The notes: a model not told the origin generated them from the sequence alone. A stretch of DNA of 64,000 nt from an uncultured Aquimarina sp. (GCA_947496355.1 CANMCO010000002.1:372001-436000); one strand, 5' to 3'; positions 17,533 through 26,345 are shown, numbered from the stretch's first letter. Program-made: numbers and translations.

Positions 17533-18639
17533 TTATAATGACTCTTCTAGTTTGAGTAGTTTATATTCTGAAGGAGTCATTTTAGTGAATTTTTTGAAGG
17601 CCTTGTAAAATGATACTCTATTATTAAAACCGCAAGCATATAATATCTCGGTCATGTTAAGATTATCATCTTCAATCAGCATTTTTTTGGCCTCCTCAAC
17701 TCGATATTTATTAATAAAATCAAAAAAACTGAGATCAAAATGCTCATTAATCACTTGAGACATGTGATGTTTTGAGAGATTAAGTTTTTGGGCTAAATTA
17801 TTAATTCTTAGTTCACTATCTAGGTAAGGCTTATCTTCTTGTATAAAATTGATCAATTTGGATTTTAATTCTAAAGAAATATCCTTGGTAAGTCCTGTCT
17901 TCTGATATTTCTTAAAAGGGAGAACTCTATCCATAGATAACCCATCAAAAACTTTGGGTTGTAAAAAACCAAAGTATGAAAGTAATCCTGTGAAAAATAT
18001 CATAGAAAAACCAATGAAGTAGTCAGAGCCTGTTTCTAGTAAGTTAAAATGTACCAAAACGAAGTACGATGAAAATGACACAACATAACCGCAAAAAGAA
18101 TAGCTTAACCAACTCAGCCATCTAGAGTTATTAAAACTTTTGATAATATGCTTAAATGAAAAGAAAAGTTGCCCACAATAGAAGAACATTAACGCTATAA
18201 TAATTTTAATAAAATGTGGTGTGTAGAAATATACATGATCCCCTAATTTACCGTTGGTAAGTACATCAATTTTGTCATGAGCAGATAGGAAATAATAAGG
18301 AAGATAATTTATTAGAACATATAGTAGAGGTATAAAATGAAGAACATCGATACCTCTAAATTTATTTTTATGAACGATCCTTCTAATATATAGATATAAA
18401 ATAGGTCCGTATAAAACCCATGGTATTCTATTTGTTAAACTTAGGTGTATGAAGTCACTAGTATTTAGAAGTTTTGACCAATACAATATATTGTATATGA
18501 TGTTAAAGCTAAAAAGCATTATGTAAACACCTAACAATATATTTGCAATTCTATCGCCCTTCTTTTTTAAGAAAAACAAAATTGCAAAGACAAAAGCTTG
18601 AAAAGCGAAAAATAGAAAAATGGTCTCCAGGAAGTTCAT
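17533..18639 (-). CDS. Membrane-bound AraC-family regulator
   Basis: The 368-residue protein has about seven hydrophobic helices over residues 1-235 and a C-terminal AraC DNA-binding domain (about 265-365) with two helix-turn-helix units: LAQKLNLSKHHMSQVINEHF and ILYACGFNNRVSFYKAFKKF. Such 7TM-AraC proteins are common in Bacteroidota and probably sense a signal at the inner membrane, but no ligand is known here. It stands alone, downstream of nothing on the same strand. Confidence 0.88.
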   Translation of the reverse strand: MNFLETIFLFFAFQAFVFAILFFLKKKGDRIANILLGVYIMLFSFNIIYNILYWSKLLNTSDFIHLSLTNRIPWVLYGPILYLYIRRIVHKNKFRGIDVLHFIPLLYVLINYLPYYFLSAHDKIDVLTNGKLGDHVYFYTPHFIKIIIALMFFYCGQLFFSFKHIIKSFNNSRWLSWLSYSFCGYVVSFSSYFVLVHFNLLETGSDYFIGFSMIFFTGLLSYFGFLQPKVFDGLSMDRVLPFKKYQKTGLTKDISLELKSKLINFIQEDKPYLDSELRINNLAQKLNLSKHHMSQVINEHFDLSFFDFINKYRVEEAKKMLIEDDNLNMTEILYACGFNNRVSFYKAFKKFTKMTPSEYKLLKLEESL

Positions 18640-18712
18640 GACTTAAAACTAAGATTTTTTATTTGAATAAACCAAGATCCTAATTTCCGGGTCGAATTGG
18701 GGAAAATGATGA

Positions 18713-18811
18713 AGAAATGCAGAATATATATTACAAGTAGAAACCGGTCCGAACTATATTAAAAAATCTATTGTCGTAAACAGAAAAGAAGATCAAGATG
18801 TTTTAAATTAA
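18713..18811 (+). pseudogene. Possible remnant of a T9SS-sorted protein C-terminus
   Basis: Between a TGA at 18710 and a TAA at 18809-18811 the plus strand encodes 32 residues without a start codon, including AEYILQVETGPNYIKKSIVV. The pattern YxLxVxTGxxxxxKKxIVV resembles the end of a T9SS type A sorting domain. The frame upstream is closed, so if real it is the tail of a decayed gene. It lies in the promoter-side gap of the AraC-type gene. Chance cannot be excluded for so short a stretch. Confidence 0.3.
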
Positions 18812-18829
18812 AGGTTGTATAATCTTTTG

Positions 18830-18868
18830 AAAAGGTGTTGAGATTAAAAATAACCCTCAACACCTTTT
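18830..18868 (-). terminator. Terminator after the CBM48 gene
   Basis: Bases 18830-18842 pair with 18856-18868 (13 bp, 13-base loop). On the minus strand the descending arm ends in four U residues, eight bases past the CBM48 stop. It could also act on the plus strand, where the arm ends in a run of T. Confidence 0.65.
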
Positions 18869-18876
18869 TCATAGTA

Positions 18877-19173
18877 TTATAATACTAGTAAACTATTATC
18901 TGTTGCAGCAAAGTCGTTCCACTGATATCCATCAGCTTCAAGTTCATTAGTCCATTCACCATCTACCACATATTTAAATTCAAATTTATTGTCCTTAGGA
19001 AGGTTAACGGTTCCTTTAAAATTTCCGTTTTTTAGTTTTTTAAGTACAGTTGCTTCTGTATTCCATTTATTAAACTCTCCTGCTACACATACATTAGTTG
19101 CATTCTTTGCAGGAACGGTAAAAGTTACCTTGCAGATAGGTTTTGTCTTCAAGTACTGTTTGCTGATTGCCAT
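18877..19173 (-). CDS. Stand-alone CBM48/AMPK-type glycogen-binding domain protein
   Basis: The 98-residue protein is a single early-set immunoglobulin-like domain: TFTVPAKNATNVCVAGEFNKW, then FKGTVNLPKDNKFEFKYVVDGEW. This is the carbohydrate-binding module 48 seen in isoamylase and AMPK beta subunits. No catalytic partner is fused or adjacent. It may be a glycogen-associated regulator or adaptor. It is flanked by a terminator and by the minus-strand class V PLP gene upstream. Confidence 0.85.
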   Translation of the reverse strand: MAISKQYLKTKPICKVTFTVPAKNATNVCVAGEFNKWNTEATVLKKLKNGNFKGTVNLPKDNKFEFKYVVDGEWTNELEADGYQWNDFAATDNSLLVL

Positions 19174-19264
19174 AATTTGTAATTATTGGTTAATAAGTGA
19201 AATGTGAAATTACAGTAAAATTTCAAAATTAAAAAGAAGGAAGTGTCAGATTATCAGTTATTTA

Positions 19265-20347
19265 TTAACGATAACGATGTAGTTCCTTAAGCATTGTATC
19301 TATATCTTCAATAGTATTATAAAAATGTACACTTATTCGTATTCCAGAATTACGAAAAGAGGTAATAATGTTCTTTTCGGTTAAGTGATTAAACAACTTT
19401 TGATCTCCTTTAATATGAAAAATAGAGCTATGATATTGCCGTTGTATGATGCTATGATCAAGTAAGTTAAGTTTACCTAATTCTGTTTTTGTATACAATG
19501 CTAATTCATTAATGTTTTGTTCAATATTGGCAAGACTAATCTTATTTAAGAACTCTAAGGAATATTTTAAACTCCCGAAATTAAACGTATCAAGATGACC
19601 ACACTCAAACCTCGCTCGTAAGTTGGTATATGAGGTGTCGTATGTTACTTCATGAGCATTCTTTTTGTAATTAGAAGGAGTAACTTGATCTAGAATTCCT
19701 TCTTGAAACAACATAAAGCCGTTGCCGTACCCGCCTAGCAACCACTTGTATCCACTGCAACCTAAAATATCAATCCCAGAAGTTTTAAAATCAAAAACCT
19801 TCGTTCCGCAAAACTGTGTAGCATCAGCGATGATTAATAGATCAGGATACTTGATTTTTAGAGAAATAAGGAAATCCAGATTAATAGCAATACCGTTAAT
19901 ATACTGTACTAAACTAAATGCAAATATATCTGGTTTGTGTTTTTCGATAGCTGTCTCAATATTTTGTTCCATATTCAGACCAACTTTTGCATAACTAACT
20001 TCAAATCCTTTACTGGTTACTGCAAAGTTAACTGAAGGGTAATCTTCATCTAGCAAAAGAATTTTCTGGTTCTTTTCTAAACCATTTAGTATTGTATTAA
20101 AACCCAAAGAAAAATTAGGGGTTAATACCACATTATCTGAAGTACTGCCAAAGAAATCTGCAATAGTTTTACGCACACTAGTTAAAAAATCTTGTTGATT
20201 GTTTCTAAAGGTACTCCCACCAATCAGAAAATCTAAATCATGCTCTTGTCTAAAACCTAATAGCGAATCATAGAGCAATCCAGAAGAAGCTGTATTCAAG
20301 TATGTGTTATTAACCAAAACAGGAAACTCTTTTCTTAAATTCTTCAT
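19265..20347 (-). CDS. Class V PLP-dependent aminotransferase-fold enzyme
   Basis: The 360-residue fold-type I enzyme shows D175 (IIADATQF) for the pyridine nitrogen and K201 (GCSGYKWLLGGYG) for the Schiff base. The family covers cysteine desulfurases, kynureninase, isopenicillin N epimerase-like enzymes and the ergothioneine C-S lyase EgtE. No active-site Cys loop typical of desulfurases is visible. Its position about 3 kb from egtB-egtD makes EgtE a possible role, but the intervening genes are on other strands and unrelated. The substrate is unassigned. Confidence 0.8.
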   Translation of the reverse strand: MKNLRKEFPVLVNNTYLNTASSGLLYDSLLGFRQEHDLDFLIGGSTFRNNQQDFLTSVRKTIADFFGSTSDNVVLTPNFSLGFNTILNGLEKNQKILLLDEDYPSVNFAVTSKGFEVSYAKVGLNMEQNIETAIEKHKPDIFAFSLVQYINGIAINLDFLISLKIKYPDLLIIADATQFCGTKVFDFKTSGIDILGCSGYKWLLGGYGNGFMLFQEGILDQVTPSNYKKNAHEVTYDTSYTNLRARFECGHLDTFNFGSLKYSLEFLNKISLANIEQNINELALYTKTELGKLNLLDHSIIQRQYHSSIFHIKGDQKLFNHLTEKNIITSFRNSGIRISVHFYNTIEDIDTMLKELHRYR

Positions 20348-20412
20348 AAGTAACTTTAGCGCTTTTTGGTAAAAACTATATCTTTACTTGCCGATACTAA
20401 GTTAGCATTAAT

Positions 20413-21351
20413 ATGTTTTCAAAAAAGAAAGAAACTTCACAAATTGATCCGCAGCAGCGTGAACTTTATGAGCATGCACGTAAACGAATTGTCCAAAAGA
20501 AAAGATTGTTTCAGCATTTTGTGATTTTTGTAGTGGGATCTATATTTATGGTAATTCTTAACCTCGCCTTTGGATTTGGCAATGAAATCACCTTTTTTGG
20601 AGTCTATTGGAGCGTAGTTGCAATTACATGTTGGGCATTTCTTTTTGTATTACATTTTTGCAATGTATGGCTGTTTAATACTTTTATGGGGCAGGAATGG
20701 ACTGATCGCCAGATGGAACGATTGATTTCTAAACAAAAACAGGAGATCGAGCTAATCCAAAAGGATATAGATCTAATGTATCCAAAAGATGAACTTCTTA
20801 AAAGGAAAGAAGGTTTTATAAAAGGAAAAACGTCTGAAATTATAGAAGAATTGAAACCTAAAAGTATGATAACAATGATTGCCGCAGCCGGAGAGAACGA
20901 TGCCTTAGGAAAAGACAATGATCTTGTTTGGCATTTACCAGATGATTTTAAGCGTTTCAAAAAACTTACCACAGGTCATCATATCATTATGGGACGTAAA
21001 ACTTTTGAATCTTTTCCTAAATTACTTCCTAATCGTGTACATATAGTTATTACCCGAAACTCGAATTATCAAGCCGAAGGAGCGATTGTAGTGCATAATA
21101 TGAAAGATGCTCTTGAAGTGGCGAAAGTTGATGCACAACCCTTTATAATAGGAGGAGGTGAAATTTATACTATAGGAATGGATTATGCAGATTGTATAGA
21201 ACTCACCAGAGTTCATGAGGATTTTGAAGCCGATGCTTTTTTTCCAAAGGTTGATACTTCTGTATGGAAACTCGAAAAAGAAGAGTTTCATGATGTAGAT
21301 GAGAAACATAAGCACCCTTTTACGTACTTGACGTATAAAAAGAAAAAGTAA
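20413..21351 (+). CDS. folA: 2TM domain fused to dihydrofolate reductase
   Basis: The 312-residue protein joins an N-terminal 2TM domain (residues 1-100, two hydrophobic helices at about 35-55 and 60-85), a charged helical linker (about 100-150) and a complete DHFR from Met152. The DHFR part has AAAGENDALGKDNDLVWHLPDD with the substrate-binding Asp, then IIMGRKTFESF and FIIGGGEIYT for NADPH. It reduces dihydrofolate to tetrahydrofolate, needed after ThyA. The fusion would tether the enzyme to the inner membrane facing the cytoplasm. An internal ATG at 20866 could give free DHFR. In relatives the two parts are often adjacent genes. Confidence 0.93.
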   Translation: MFSKKKETSQIDPQQRELYEHARKRIVQKKRLFQHFVIFVVGSIFMVILNLAFGFGNEITFFGVYWSVVAITCWAFLFVLHFCNVWLFNTFMGQEWTDRQMERLISKQKQEIELIQKDIDLMYPKDELLKRKEGFIKGKTSEIIEELKPKSMITMIAAAGENDALGKDNDLVWHLPDDFKRFKKLTTGHHIIMGRKTFESFPKLLPNRVHIVITRNSNYQAEGAIVVHNMKDALEVAKVDAQPFIIGGGEIYTIGMDYADCIELTRVHEDFEADAFFPKVDTSVWKLEKEEFHDVDEKHKHPFTYLTYKKKK

Positions 21352-21418
21352 GCCTTGGGTATTACATAGTTACTATGTTTCTGCAAACAAGCTGCTCTGT
21401 TTTATAACTTATAATTCT

Positions 21419-21426
21419 TACTTTTG
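21419..21426 (+). promoter_or_regulatory. -7 box of fabD
   Basis: TACTTTTG is an exact TAnnTTTG match, 23 bases upstream of the fabD ATG. Confidence 0.55.
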
Positions 21427-21449
21427 TCAAAATTTTAAACACACAGTAC

Positions 21450-22331
21450 ATGAATGCATATGTATTTCCTGGTCAAGGGGCTCAATTTTCAGGAATGGGT
21501 CTTGATCTATACGAAAACTCTGAAATAGCAAAGGAACTTTTTGATAAAGCCAATGAAATATTGGGTTTTGAAATTACAAAAATTATGTTTGAAGGCACTG
21601 CAGATGAGCTTAAGCAAACTAATGTAACACAGCCCGCTATATTTTTACATTCGGTAATTTTAAGTAAAGTACTAGGGGAAAGTTTTAAACCCGATATGGT
21701 TGCAGGACATTCTCTTGGTGAGTTTTCTGCGTTGGTTGCAAACGGAACCTTAAATTTTGAGGATGCGTTGCGATTAGTTCATAAACGAGCATTGGCAATG
21801 CAACGTGCTTGTGAATTAAAGCCTTCTACTATGGCAGCGGTTTTAGGATTAGATGATGAAGTTGTAGAAGAGGGTTGTGCAGCAATTGATGGAGTGGTAG
21901 TTGCAGCAAATTACAATTGCCCTGGTCAATTGGTAATCTCTGGAGATGTAGATGCTATAGAAAAGGCTTGTGAATGGATGAAAGAAAAAGGAGCTCGTAG
22001 AGCTTTGGTTTTACCAGTAGGAGGAGCATTTCATTCTCCTTTAATGGAACCGGCTCGTGAAGAATTGGCTGCAGCAATAGAAGGAACTACTTTTAATGTG
22101 CCAAATTGCCCTGTGTACCAAAATGTAACGACCACAGCAGTTACAGATCCTGAAGAAATTAAAAAGAATTTGATAGCTCAGCTAACCGCTCCTGTAAAAT
22201 GGACGCAAAGTATACAAAATATGATTAAGGATGGTGCTACTTCATTTACAGAGGTTGGACCAGGAAAAGTACTTTCGGGATTAGTTAAGAAAGTAGATCG
22301 CTCTATGGAAACAATTTCCGCAGCAATATAA
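21450..22331 (+). CDS. fabD: Malonyl-CoA:ACP transacylase
   Basis: FabD moves malonyl from CoA to acyl carrier protein for fatty acid elongation in the cytoplasm. The 293-residue protein begins with YVFPGQGAQFSGMG, has the nucleophile Ser88 in GHSLGE and the catalytic His in GGAFHSPLM, with QxxPA-type segments (TQPAIFLHS) between. It is a single gene unit with its own -7 box and a long palindromic terminator, rather than lying in a fab cluster. Confidence 0.95.
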   Translation: MNAYVFPGQGAQFSGMGLDLYENSEIAKELFDKANEILGFEITKIMFEGTADELKQTNVTQPAIFLHSVILSKVLGESFKPDMVAGHSLGEFSALVANGTLNFEDALRLVHKRALAMQRACELKPSTMAAVLGLDDEVVEEGCAAIDGVVVAANYNCPGQLVISGDVDAIEKACEWMKEKGARRALVLPVGGAFHSPLMEPAREELAAAIEGTTFNVPNCPVYQNVTTTAVTDPEEIKKNLIAQLTAPVKWTQSIQNMIKDGATSFTEVGPGKVLSGLVKKVDRSMETISAAI

Positions 22332-22335
22332 ATTT

Positions 22336-22387
22336 TTTTTAACGTCTTGTACCTAATTTAATTAAATTAGGTACAAGACGTTAAAAA
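22336..22387. terminator. Bidirectional terminator, 52-bp perfect palindrome
   Basis: The stretch is fully self-complementary over 52 bases, with T5 on one edge and A5 on the other, filling nearly the whole gap between the convergent fabD and LytTR genes. Each strand reads a GC-containing stem followed by U residues, so it can end both transcripts. Confidence 0.85.
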
Positions 22388-23158
22388 CTACCCCTCCAGC
22401 CATTTTCTAAACTCTGCTGTGATGTTTGAACTGGTGATTACTTGTTCGGGATACCCCTTAATTTTAAGAATTAATCTGTTTTTGAAATGAGGCTCTATTT
22501 TTTCGATACCACTAAGCTGTACAATTACACTTCGATTTATTCTAAAAAATTCTTTAGGATTCAATTTTTGTACGATACTTCCAATGTTTTCAGAATAGAT
22601 AAATAACTGCCCATTTTTACTATAAATTTTTGAAAAATCACCATTAGCTTCTATGATTGACACTTCATTTGTAGGCAGTAAATGTATACTCTTGTTTTGT
22701 TTTTTGATCACAAAACGTATTTTGTATTTGCGATCTGTTTGTAATGCTTCTTCAAGAGAAGCCAGTATTTCTTTATTAATTGCTGGTTGCTTAGAAATGC
22801 TAAATAATGTTTGATATTTCTCGATTGCTTTTTGCAATTGTTCTTCGCTGTATGGTTTTAATACATACGCTATTCCATTAGTATTAAAAGCATCTAGAAG
22901 GTAATCATTATATGCGGTACAAAATATAATTGGGCATTCGATTGTTATTTCAGAAAAGACCTCAAAAGATAGTCCGTCTCTTAATTGGATATCTGCTACA
23001 ATAAGATCATAAGGTTTTGAAGATAGCAGGAAATGTTTGGTCTCGCTCTTGGATTTTGCCCAATCGTGATAAAAAGAATCCCCAATAATACTTTCCAAAA
23101 TCCCTATCAGTTTATGATAAGCAGGCGTTTCATCTTCTAAAATCAGAATACGTTTCAT
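22388..23158 (-). CDS. LytTR-family response regulator
   Basis: The 256-residue protein has a receiver domain (1-120) with acidic pair E8-D9, phospho-acceptor D56 (DLIVADIQL) and the K of LKPYS near 102, then a LytTR DNA-binding domain (about 150-256) with FFRINRSVIVQLSGI. The gene overlaps the histidine kinase gene by four bases (ATGA type), so the two form a cotranslated two-component pair. Targets are not known; the serine hydrolase gene upstream on the same strand is one possibility. Confidence 0.93.
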   Translation of the reverse strand: MKRILILEDETPAYHKLIGILESIIGDSFYHDWAKSKSETKHFLLSSKPYDLIVADIQLRDGLSFEVFSEITIECPIIFCTAYNDYLLDAFNTNGIAYVLKPYSEEQLQKAIEKYQTLFSISKQPAINKEILASLEEALQTDRKYKIRFVIKKQNKSIHLLPTNEVSIIEANGDFSKIYSKNGQLFIYSENIGSIVQKLNPKEFFRINRSVIVQLSGIEKIEPHFKNRLILKIKGYPEQVITSSNITAEFRKWLEG

Positions 23159-24180
23159 TGGTGGTGGTTTTCAAGTTGTAGTAATGGGATTTTAACTTCA
23201 AAAAAATCATGAGATTCTTTTATATTTAGTTTTTCATCTGTTAATAGCTCATATCTTTTTTGCAGATTCCAAATCCCACTTTTTGTAGTTTTTTTAGTCC
23301 CTGTTTCCCCTTTGCTATTACTAATTTTGATGTAATTTTCCTTTAGATGGATATTGGTTGTTATGATTTGGTTGTTGTCATTTGTAGAATTATGTTTTAC
23401 CACATTTTCGAGTAATGCTTGTAATGCTCCTGTGGGCACGTATTTTTCTACCGTTTGGTTTCCTTCAATATTAAATTTGTATTCACCAGCAAACCTGGTC
23501 TGTATAAGGTAGATATAACTCTTTACAAACTCCAACTCTTTTGTTATCGTTACAATATCTTCTTCTTTGTTCTCTGTAATATACCGATATAAATTGGCTA
23601 GATGCGAGATGTATTCTTTTGCTTTTTCGGGTTGCTGATCAATAAGTGCATCTATAGTATTTAGATTATTAAATAAAAAATGAGGTGCGAATTGTGTGCG
23701 TAAGGTTTTTAATTCCAGTTCCTTTTGTGCATCTGCAAATTTAAGTTGATTCAATTGGTATTCGTAGTATTTTTTTCCCGAGATCAAGCAAAGCGGAATA
23801 CATACATTAAAAACAGATTCATTGATATTCCCAATAATGAGCTCACCCATTTCCGGAAGATTACTCAAGGTTAATTTGGCATCTTGATAAGGTCCAAAAT
23901 CACATAAAAGCATTTGTATAAAACTAACACTCCAAAAGCTGAAGAGCATTAAAAGCATCAGGAAAATGATATTCTCTTTTTTTATAAAATATCTATCGAT
24001 AAGCCATTTAGAAATCATAAGCAATGAAAAGGTTTGTGCCCAGATAATCGGAATTTCATAAAAGTACTGTGATAGTAAATAATCCTCCAGATAGAATTTA
24101 TAGACTAACCAAATGGTGGTTAGAAGGAAATAACCACCAATAAGTTTATAATCTGATTTGTTAAGTTTAAAGGATTCCAA
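23155..24180 (-). CDS. LytS/YehU-type sensor histidine kinase
   Basis: The 341-residue protein has an N-terminal membrane region with about four helices (12-135), then a short coiled stretch and a His_kinase domain (PF06580 type) with the phosphorylated H167 in LRTQFAPHFLFNNLN. The ATPase part includes LLENVVKHN (N box). It should phosphorylate the LytTR regulator encoded by the overlapping next gene. There is no periplasmic sensor domain of any size, so the membrane helices themselves may sense the signal. Confidence 0.92.
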   Translation of the reverse strand: MESFKLNKSDYKLIGGYFLLTTIWLVYKFYLEDYLLSQYFYEIPIIWAQTFSLLMISKWLIDRYFIKKENIIFLMLLMLFSFWSVSFIQMLLCDFGPYQDAKLTLSNLPEMGELIIGNINESVFNVCIPLCLISGKKYYEYQLNQLKFADAQKELELKTLRTQFAPHFLFNNLNTIDALIDQQPEKAKEYISHLANLYRYITENKEEDIVTITKELEFVKSYIYLIQTRFAGEYKFNIEGNQTVEKYVPTGALQALLENVVKHNSTNDNNQIITTNIHLKENYIKISNSKGETGTKKTTKSGIWNLQKRYELLTDEKLNIKESHDFFEVKIPLLQLENHHQ

Positions 24181-24233
24181 TGTTTTCGTATTTTGATTCT
24201 AAAAATAGTGTTTTTTGGAAATGTTTCTCTTTA

Positions 24234-25316
24234 TTATTGTCCATTTAAATACATCAATGTTTGTAGTGGTAACATAGATTGATCTGCATTAGTAAACATA
24301 ATAAATCCCCATTTTTTTTCTCTATGAATTACAAAAAGACTTGTGTATCCGGGATTGTTTCCTCCATGGGCATATACAGTACCAAAAGGCAAAGGAGCCT
24401 CTGCAAATCCAAGAGTCCAGCCTGTCACTCCTTCTTGTCGTTGAATTGCATTTTCTGGAAGTGTTAACTGTGTTTTGAAAAGCTCATTAAATCCTTCTTT
24501 GGATAGCCCCTTTTGGTCAAGTAAGGCAATCAACCATTTAGAAAAATCTTTTGCTTCTGAGTGAATTGAGAATGCAGCGCCAAAGACATCAGTTTCATCT
24601 TCTCCTTCAATTCGTTTCCCATCTTTATATGGGCTAGCTTTATGTTTCACGTTATACGTATCCTGAACATACTTGGTGTACTTCAAACCTAGTGGTTGCG
24701 CAATCTTTTGCTGATACACTTTTTCTAATTCTACTTTATCAATGTCATGAAGATGAGCTAGCACTTTGGCAAGGTATTCATACCCTTCACCTGAATATTG
24801 AAATGAAGTACCTGGGTCAAAACTCATAAATAGCTTTTTATCTTCAAAATCGGTTCTCCAATTGGGAAAACCTGTAGTGTGTGAGAGTACCATTCTTGCG
24901 GTTATTTTTTTATATCGTTCATCATGAGCAATATCTGTATATGGTAAGTATGTATATAAAGGAGTGTCTAGATCTAATTTTCCTGCATCTACAAATTGCA
25001 TTACAAAATAAGCAAAGAGTGGCTTTGAAAGAGATGCGCCTTCAAAAATTGTTTGTGAGGTTACTATTTGCTTTTTTTCTACATCAGCATATCCCTTAAC
25101 AGTGTGGTAGACAACTTTACTGTCGTTGATAATTGCCAATGATATCCCTGGGACTTTATGCTGTTTCATGGCCAATTCTAAAAAGGAGTTAATAGAATCT
25201 ACAGCTATTTCTTTATCCAAAAGATTTTTTATAGATTGATTTTCGTTGATGTTTTGTTGACAATAGCTTAGCAGTGAAAGTGATAAAGATATTGATAAAG
25301 AGACTAGGTATTTCAT
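24234..25316 (-). CDS. Secreted serine hydrolase, beta-lactamase family
   Basis: The 360-residue protein has a signal peptide (ending near LLSYCQQ) and a class C beta-lactamase/DD-peptidase fold. The catalytic S95-L-S-K98 motif is in FEGASLSKPLF, a YSG in FQYSGEGYEYLA replaces the usual YxN, and HGGNNPGY serves as the third motif. These proteins include esterases and peptidases, and a lactamase activity should not be assumed. It lies 53 bases upstream of the LytS-type kinase gene on the same strand and may be co-transcribed with it. Confidence 0.85.
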   Translation of the reverse strand: MKYLVSLSISLSLSLLSYCQQNINENQSIKNLLDKEIAVDSINSFLELAMKQHKVPGISLAIINDSKVVYHTVKGYADVEKKQIVTSQTIFEGASLSKPLFAYFVMQFVDAGKLDLDTPLYTYLPYTDIAHDERYKKITARMVLSHTTGFPNWRTDFEDKKLFMSFDPGTSFQYSGEGYEYLAKVLAHLHDIDKVELEKVYQQKIAQPLGLKYTKYVQDTYNVKHKASPYKDGKRIEGEDETDVFGAAFSIHSEAKDFSKWLIALLDQKGLSKEGFNELFKTQLTLPENAIQRQEGVTGWTLGFAEAPLPFGTVYAHGGNNPGYTSLFVIHREKKWGFIMFTNADQSMLPLQTLMYLNGQ

Positions 25317-25380
25317 CTGTTCGTTTTATTTGATTATTGATATGGTAAAAGTCAATAAAACAATACAGTAATTGAAGTGG

Positions 25381-25419
25381 AAAAAGACCAATCGTGAGAA
25401 TTTCACGATAAGGAGGTCC
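25381..25419 (-). terminator. Weak terminator after the dehalogenase gene
   Basis: ATCGTGA (25391-25397) pairs with TCACGAT (25403-25409), with outer GACC/GGTC pairing. On the minus strand the hairpin is followed by five U residues. It lies between the dehalogenase and serine hydrolase genes. Confidence 0.4.
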
Positions 25420-25454
25420 AAAATCTTGATAGAGGCTATTAGTGAAAAGTCTAT

Positions 25455-26345
25455 TTATTCTTTAATTTTCAATTCATCCTTCATGAATTTATCAATATAT
25501 GCCGCTATTTCTTCACCTTTTTCTTCTTGTAAAAAGTGCCCTGCATCCTTAATTACAATTTTTTGTTGCTCGGTACTGGTAGGAATTAATCTATAAAAGA
25601 ACTTCTGAAGCCCACCTAAGATTTTGTCCTTATCAGAAAACATAACCAATGCAGGTTTATCCCAGTCAGAAAGCACGTCTCTTGCTTTTTGTATAGGTTT
25701 CACGGCAGGGTCATTGCGGTTTCCAGGGACTAGTAAAGGAAAAGCGACAGCACCTCCTTTGTGTTTTTTATTAGGAAATGGTGCATTATATGCGTCAAGG
25801 ACTTCTTTTGATATTTTTTGATATGATCCTTTTTGTACAATACCTCCGATCGGTAAAGATGGGTGGTATTTGGCATACATTTGCCAGATTCTGAAAAATA
25901 GTGACATTTTTTTACCAACAGGTAAGAAAGTGTTTAATATCACGACTCTTTTGAATTTCTCTGGATATTTTCCCAAGAGTGATAGCCCAAGCATACCACC
26001 CCAATCTTGTACAACAACTGTGATATCCGTTAGATCTAGTTTTTGAATAAAATTTTCTAAAGATCTGAAATGAAGATCAAAACTATAATTTTTACGACCT
26101 ACGATCTTATCAGATTTTCCAAACCCAATAAAATCAGGAGCAATAAATCGATAGCCTTTTAGGGTTGGAATGAATTTTCTATACAAATAAGACCAGGTAG
26201 GTTCTCCATGAAGGGCAAGAATAGTTTCGCCTTTTCCTTCATCTATATAATGCATCTTGAGGTTATCAAAATCTATAAAGTTTTCTTTATAAGGGAAATC
26301 TTTAATGGTTTCAAAACGGGTAAAATCTGGTTTTAAGATTTGCAT
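25455..26345 (-). CDS. Haloalkane dehalogenase, subfamily I (DhlA-like)
   Basis: This alpha/beta hydrolase (296 aa) shows the haloalkane dehalogenase signatures: LHGEPTWSYLYRK, the nucleophile D114 followed by the halide-binding W115 (VVQDWGG), the acid D240 (SDKDKILGG) and the base H270 (DAGHFLQEE). The placement of the acid after strand 7 and the overall resemblance to Xanthobacter DhlA fit subfamily I. The second halide Trp of DhlA is in the cap; W154 here is a candidate. The reaction would be hydrolysis of a carbon-halogen bond to an alcohol. The natural substrate is unknown; marine halogenated compounds are plausible. Confidence 0.85.
   Translation of the reverse strand: MQILKPDFTRFETIKDFPYKENFIDFDNLKMHYIDEGKGETILALHGEPTWSYLYRKFIPTLKGYRFIAPDFIGFGKSDKIVGRKNYSFDLHFRSLENFIQKLDLTDITVVVQDWGGMLGLSLLGKYPEKFKRVVILNTFLPVGKKMSLFFRIWQMYAKYHPSLPIGGIVQKGSYQKISKEVLDAYNAPFPNKKHKGGAVAFPLLVPGNRNDPAVKPIQKARDVLSDWDKPALVMFSDKDKILGGLQKFFYRLIPTSTEQQKIVIKDAGHFLQEEKGEEIAAYIDKFMKDELKIKE

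Noticed and set aside
24234..25316. Antibiotic-resistance beta-lactamase
   Set aside because: The family is broad; the YxN motif is altered and the SxxK fold alone does not show lactam hydrolysis.
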